A stretch of DNA of 64,000 nt. It comes from Sweltsa coloradensis. Taxonomy: Eukaryota > Arthropoda > Insecta > Plecoptera > Chloroperlidae. The stretch covers positions 124,001 to 188,000 of the forward strand of contig JAMZAV010000299.1 in the NCBI GenBank assembly GCA_024449915.1, written 5' to 3'. The notes below the pieces were generated by a model. The model did not search any database. It saw nothing but the letters and a program-made list of their open reading frames with translations, and was not told the origin of the DNA. The position numbers and the translations under genes are program-made. Shown in pieces: positions 59,031 through 64,000 of the stretch (position 1 is its first letter; every line of letters begins with the position of its first letter).

Positions 59031-60362
59031 AGAGGTTCGAATTAATAAACTACACTTTATAATGCATAGGTATTCAACTTTTCCTTCAAAATTGGTGGGT
59101 TTAATACCGCCTAAGTGACGAGCATTGCCGCTTCTGTGTAAGTATTAGTTGTGACCAAAATCAATGATTATATGACATATGATGTACTATTATATATATG
59201 ACATATGCCCAAAATAACACCTAAATGTATTGGCCAAGTCTGCTCTAATGAACAAACAATTGTGAGAAAACACAACTAGTGATGAACAACAAGTGAAAAA
59301 CAAGACATGATCACAAGAGTGGTTGATTAATGGTCCTATGACATCACAGCAGTCTTGCAGAATGCACATTATTCCAAGAGGAAATCTCTTCCATTTAACA
59401 GGTCAATAGCATGGAATTTATCAATTATAATAATATATTGAGAGCAATTGAATGTAGACTGTTTAACTAACACCAATATTTTACAATCCATGTTATAAAT
59501 AAATGGAACTAGAATTGCATGACTTTTCCTGGCATATTGCTACATCATTTGATTAGGAAATATTTCATCCTCAACAATTATTTTCTTAATAGTACTTTGA
59601 TTTTCAAGAACCAACAATATTCATCTCATTCCAACATCACCAGAAAATTGAAGCATTTCACTGCATACTATCTTCTTTGGCAAATAGGTACCGTACCAAC
59701 ATGGATGTCACCGAAGTGTCCATAACCGTCTATGACTCTTTGCTACGGTTCTTCATACTCCAAGGCCCCAAATACGGGCTCACCCTGGATCAACCGACTC
59801 AACCAAACTTGGCCAGCCCAATCATTATATAACGCTCACCCAAACAGACAGTGGGGTTCTCGAACAACCACTCGTTTGCCGTTTCGTCTAACTGGCAGAA
59901 ATCTTAATTACACAAATATTTCATTCTTCGTAATGACTTCAGTCGTTGAGATTATAAAGTCTCATAAATTAGTGAAAACAATAGTTATTCGTAACTGTGT
60001 TTGTGTACACACATTGTACAGAGGTGGACTCTCTCTCTTGCCACACGCTGACAATATACTGTATTATGTCCGGTTGTCGACAGCGGGGTAGTCATCAGTT
60101 GACTTAGTTACCGACAACTAGAAATGACTTAAACTCAAGTCTTAGTCAATCACTTCACTTAAAGTTTTCATTATGCAAATAAAAATGTGACACTTAAGCA
60201 TTGCAAAAGAATAAACTTGAAAACCAGTCGAAGAAGCTCGTGGCATATTTCTTATTCGACCCTGCAAAGCAAACAAGGTCGTTGAAGAGAGCTTCTGATT
60301 CCGTTGATAACTAGGTGATTTAGAGATGTGGTTTCATCTTATAATGTATAGACGAACAGGTC

Positions 60363-60532
60363 TCACACAATGATCTCTCGGATGACTCTTCGATTTCGCG
60401 AGTTCGGTGTGGAGTAACCGCTCTCCAGACTCTCGTCGAATGACAGCGAGATGTGCTGTGGCTTATTCTCGTCACAATCCATCTGGTCCATGTAGGGATC
60501 CGGCAGACCGCTCACGTCATGGTACGGAGAGT
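60363..60532 (-). CDS. Last coding exon, tail ending R-E-I-I-V
   Basis: The acceptor is GTTTGTAG|ACTCTCC, 700 bp below the previous donor; G|AC restores Asp, giving ...FDQHL-D-SPYHDVSGLPDPYMDQ. The exon encodes 55 residues plus TGA at 60363-60365. It continues HISLSFDESLESGYSTP and ends RRVIREIIV. The final -I-I-V fits a class II PDZ ligand (hydrophobic at -2 and 0), and the acidic/Tyr-rich DESLESGY stretch could be a phosphorylation or adaptor site. I infer an anchored cytoplasmic tail. The 3' UTR should lie to the left; its end is not clear. Confidence 0.75.
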
Positions 60533-61232
60533 CTACAAACAGAACAACTTGGTTATCATCACTCCACAAAAATTACTTCTCTCAACTGAAAAATAGTGAA
60601 AACCAACTTTTGTTGGAAACATAGAAGACTAAACAAGTTGTTTAAAACTTACACAAATACTAAAAGTAATCTAGTCTATAGGCACACATGAGGAACGTAT
60701 GGGCCCCCAAAACACTATTCTTGTGTGCTTTAAGAGGCTCCTCATGGTCCATGGAGTTCTGGCAGCCTTTAATTACTATTAACACTAAATAAACTTATTT
60801 AAATACTAATGTTAATTTACAAGAAACATTAAACTAACATTGCTCACTGACATATCGTGACGTCTTTCCAAAATTGAAACAACCAAAGGACAACAAAGAA
60901 CGTCAATAAATTGAAACTCGGACAGAATTTTATAAAAAAATACAATAAGGACCCGGAAAATGTGAGCGTATGAATAGAAAAGAAATTAATTTTTCGGAAA
61001 ATAATTGTAAAATTGTTGTGAAAAGCTTGACATTCAGATTTAAGTAAAGGCAAAATTAAAGGCAACTGGAACAACCTTGGGACTCTACACGTTACACGGT
61101 TAGGCTATTTTGAATATATGAACACGATGCATCTAATTTATTAAGATTACTACATACAAGATGAAACACAACTGTGATCGTCTACATGGTGAAGAAGACC
61201 CAGACTTGACTCACAGCTACGTTAGTACTCAC

Positions 61233-61544
61233 CAAGATGTTGGTCGAAGCGTTTCTTGGGCTTATGGACAGCAGCGTACGGATCAGACATATTATACTCC
61301 TGGCGCGAGGGTGCGTTGTTGTGATCAAGGTGCGGGTAGGGAGCATAGTCGTCAACAGCCGTGCCGTATCCACCGTGTGTAACCGGGTCGTATCCGTAGC
61401 GGTCGGACAAGTGGTGGGCATCGTTAGGGACACCGCCACCGGCAGCGGCGGCCATCTTCATTTGCCAGAGAGAGTCTTGAGAGTTTACAGAGCCGCCATT
61501 GTTAGAGTTGGAGTAGCTGTTGTCCATGTAGCCCATGTTCACCC
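61233..61544 (-). CDS. Membrane/adhesion-type protein, penultimate coding exon
   Basis: The acceptor is TGTCTTTCAG|GGGTGAAC and the donor CATCTTG|GTGAGT. The exon is 312 bp, entering with two bases of a split codon and leaving in phase 1. The translation runs VNMGYMDNSYSNSNNGG, SVNSQDSLWQMKMAAAAGGG, then a His/Tyr/Gly/Asp-rich stretch and SDPYAAVHKPKKRFDQHL. It lacks hydrophobic segments and resembles the intracellular tail of an insect neuronal cell-surface receptor of the immunoglobulin superfamily (Sidestep, Sidekick or Kirrel type). I cannot decide which, and the extracellular part lies beyond the right edge. The splice phases and composition make the exon itself fairly secure. Confidence 0.72.
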
Positions 61545-62476
61545 CTGAAAGACATAACCAAATGTTACTATTTCAGATTCTAAACACAATTTCTATTAAT
61601 GAATGTATACAAAAGAACACTCATGACTATTATTCTTTACCCTAGTTAATAAATAAGATCACTTACTTAGGCTAAATGTAAAACATTAACTAATTGTAAA
61701 CATTTTTAAAACTTTTGACTACGTAGTACATAGTTAGTACATACCTACATTGTTTTCCTATGCATTTAGGTAGTAGTTTGTGATTTCATTCTAAAATAGA
61801 ATATTCTTTCATTACTTGGCCTAATGGCCCTACTTTACTTTACTATCAAGTCAGTCATGGATATGGGATTTCAATTTGCAAATTGCATACTATACATATT
61901 GCTGACGATTGTAAGTTTTTTTTTAAAATTGAGTCGAAGATTGAGCAAGTCTTAAGTGCATAATGTTCTCTAAGACGTAAACCGTTTACTAGTGTATCAT
62001 TACTGGCTTAAAATCCGACTGAATTGATAATCTAATAGTCATTGTAACAATACTGGAATCCCTATACTAGGAAATTATGTCGGACAAGTATTCAGCAATA
62101 CAAAACATGAAAATCGTGTTCTTTTTCAAAAATTCAAAGCACTTAAAATAATTAAAACGTGTAATTTCACTGTATTTATATAGGTTCACATAAATTTGTG
62201 TACAAATACTATCAAAAATTTTTACGGTAGTTTATGTATAAATCTGTATTATATTTCAGCATTGTTGATACACGGCTAAGAATAATAGCAGTCAACAATT
62301 TTATTTATCACAATATTTGTAAATTACAGTAAACGCTTTAATCGGTCTAAACCAAAACTATGAAACTTCCATAAAATACCACCAATTTAAACAAAATTCC
62401 TTTCACGGACCTACTCAATGGTTTGGCCAGGTTTCTCAGTGTGTTTAGACTGGCTTCTCCGTCCTAATCCTGATAA

Positions 62477-63145
62477 GTGCTCATTGAGTCATTGTTAACA
62501 ATTTCATTGCGGAAATTCCCATTAGTTTGTAATTATAATTTGTCGGGGCAAGTCATTCAGCAAGTTACTAAAATGAAAGATCTTGGTGTCATTATAGATT
62601 CAAAATTCTTTTTCATTGAGCACATTTCCAAAATAACTTCAAAGCCATGTCCCTATTGGGTTTATTATATAGGTTCACTGATATTTGTGACCCAACTGCG
62701 CTACAATCATTTTTTCACGGGCTGTGTTTTACCTGTGATTGAGTACTGTACTCCAATTTGAGCATTGTCAGCTGATACCAACAGTAAAAGAATAGATAGA
62801 GTACTTCCATTTTTCTGTGCAATTGTTTGTCATTGAGTCCCAGTCCCAGCTTTTAATGCCTGGTCACAACAACAAATTATGAGTGAACTTTTCATAACAG
62901 ATCTAGCCACTCAATGCTATGACATGTCTTTCTTTCCTGCACCGTATCATCAATGGTGTTTTCCGGTCCACCAGGCTTGTCTCCATGTTCCATCCCGCTT
63001 TACTAGGCTTACGCACCTTTTCCATGTAGCTAGACCTAGACTTTCTATTACCCATAGATCTAACACCTTTCGTTTACCTTCATTTTATAATAATTTACCT
63101 AATTTACCAAAGTTCGACATATTCTATGATTTTAATTCTTTTTAA
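62477..63145 (+). pseudogene. Decayed 3' end of a Jockey-type LINE (reverse transcriptase C-terminus)
   Basis: Two frames separated by stops. The first has QVTKMKDLGVIIDSKFFF, EHISKI and VLPVIEYCTPI, the signature of the region after the catalytic domain in Jockey/CR1-type reverse transcriptases (K-D-L-G-V, then L-P-V-x-E-Y-x-x-P-I-W). The second has HVPSRFTRLTHLFHVARPR and the F-Y-N-N-L-P motif typical of the same protein's end. Stops at 62759 and after show it is dead. It lies in an intron of the second gene, in the opposite orientation to that gene. Confidence 0.72.
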
Positions 63146-63351
63146 AAAATCAATCCGTGATTGGACTGCAGTTGAAGGTCATTAGCATTTTGCCCTCTAT
63201 TCTTTAAAAACACATTCCTTTTAATATTTTTTTCATAAACATTATTTACTCTTATGTTTTGTTGCACTTATGATTTTGATATATTTGTTTATTGTTCATC
63301 AATCATCAGTCATTACCATATTAATGTAATTTTTATTTTTACTTTATTTTA

Positions 63352-64000
63352 GGGCTGTGCGAACGGGAGATTTCAATTCGAGTCGAGTACGAGTTCGAGT
63401 TCAGTCAAATGTTCGGTTTTCGAGTTCAATTCGAGTTCAATTCGAGTTCATTTAAAAATTAATTTATAATGATGTTGGGCCTAATTATTTTTTTATTTTA
63501 TTTTATAGATATTTATTTTATTTATATTTAAATCGAGTTTATTTCCAAATTGAGAAAATGTATTCTTTTTTTCAGACTTTCTACTAGGCCTATCAAACAA
63601 ATTCTTCAGTTTTAAAGCCTAGGCCTACCTTCTGGGTTAAATATTTTTGGTTATGGAGACCTAGGGCCTAGCTAGGCCTACAACTAACCTTGGTTTGAAG
63701 GGTGCCATAGGCTAGGTCTAGTGCTGGGTGCATTTTGGTATGGCAATGTGAGTTTGTAAGCCTAGCTAGGGCCTAAGATCGGTAAAATATACTAGGCCTA
63801 ATCTTGACCAGAAGAAATCCTGGCAACTAGGCTAGGCTAGGCCTACTAGCAATTGTACTGTGCTAGGCCTAGGTCTACTAGGCCCTACCTGTTGTCAATG
63901 GTACTGTCACGCAGTGTTGTTTGAATGTTTACCTGCATTGTGACAAGTGTTCCATCTCATGAATATTTCAAAATTGTATTTTATGCTAGGCCTATGCTTT
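63352..64000. repeat. hAT-like start motif and TAGGCCTA-rich tract
   Basis: TAGGGCTGTGCGAACGGGAG at 63350 resembles a hAT-type terminus and is followed by AATTCGAGTTCAATTCGAG iterations; no matching end is seen before the window stops. From about 63580 the palindrome TAGGCCTA and variants recur many times. Confidence 0.4.

Overview
The window is eukaryotic nuclear DNA, probably from an arthropod with a large repeat-rich genome; a hemipteran-like insect is my guess, not a demonstrated fact. The evidence is split coding exons with GT-AG introns and matching phases, tRNA-derived SINEs, many DNA transposons with target-site duplications (TSDs), Helitron-like repeats, a decayed non-LTR retrotransposon, and TAACC/TTAGG-type stretches. 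There are no bacterial operons, rRNA genes or CRISPR arrays. Almost all long open frames are accidental translations of repeats.

Two host genes can be supported, both on the minus strand. (1) A formin of the Formin-2/Cappuccino type starts near 40.0 kb (possibly 40.4 kb) and runs leftward past position 1. Its exons are 40029-39120, 34872-34663, 7546-6463 (interrupted by a transposon), 3099-2931 and about 539-459. Phases agree across all four complete introns, the longest of which is about 27 kb. The FH1 and FH2 domains would lie beyond the left edge. (2) The last two coding exons (61544-61233 and 60532-60363) of a membrane or adhesion-type protein whose tail ends in R-E-I-I-V, a likely PDZ ligand; the rest lies beyond the right edge. 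Two further single-frame ORFs are possible genes: an orphan repeat-rich protein (12616-11288) and a 291-residue protein (27157-26282) inside a giant inverted-repeat element.

Layout. 1-7.6 kb: formin exons 5, 4 and 3, with a 41-bp minisatellite, SINE-like inverted repeats, Helitron-like elements and a 901-bp hAT-like insertion inside exon 3. 7.6-34.6 kb: the giant intron 2, holding the orphan ORF, a 71-bp satellite, tandem and inverted tRNA-Asn-like SINEs, Helitron-like elements, a hAT-like element and a 4.9-kb foldback element. 34.9-39.1 kb: intron 1, with an 833-bp hAT element bounded by a perfect TSD. 40.4-60.3 kb: intergenic, dominated by Helitron-like copies, one of which contains two further transposons, a 1.5-kb asymmetric palindrome and an 806-bp hAT element. 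60.3-64 kb: the end of the second gene and one of its introns, with a dead LINE.

The most notable points are: (a) the transposon in formin exon 3, which sits beside a partial exon duplication that keeps the empty site and which carries introner-like GT/AG boundaries; (b) a dominant repeat superfamily with a conserved hairpin and CTAG|T terminus, inverted GGATGAGC/GCTCATCC motifs and a CAGA microsatellite, i.e. a DINE/HINE-like Helitron architecture; (c) a 4.9-kb foldback element with tandemly repeated arms, an inner 612-bp palindrome and an unfamiliar ORF.
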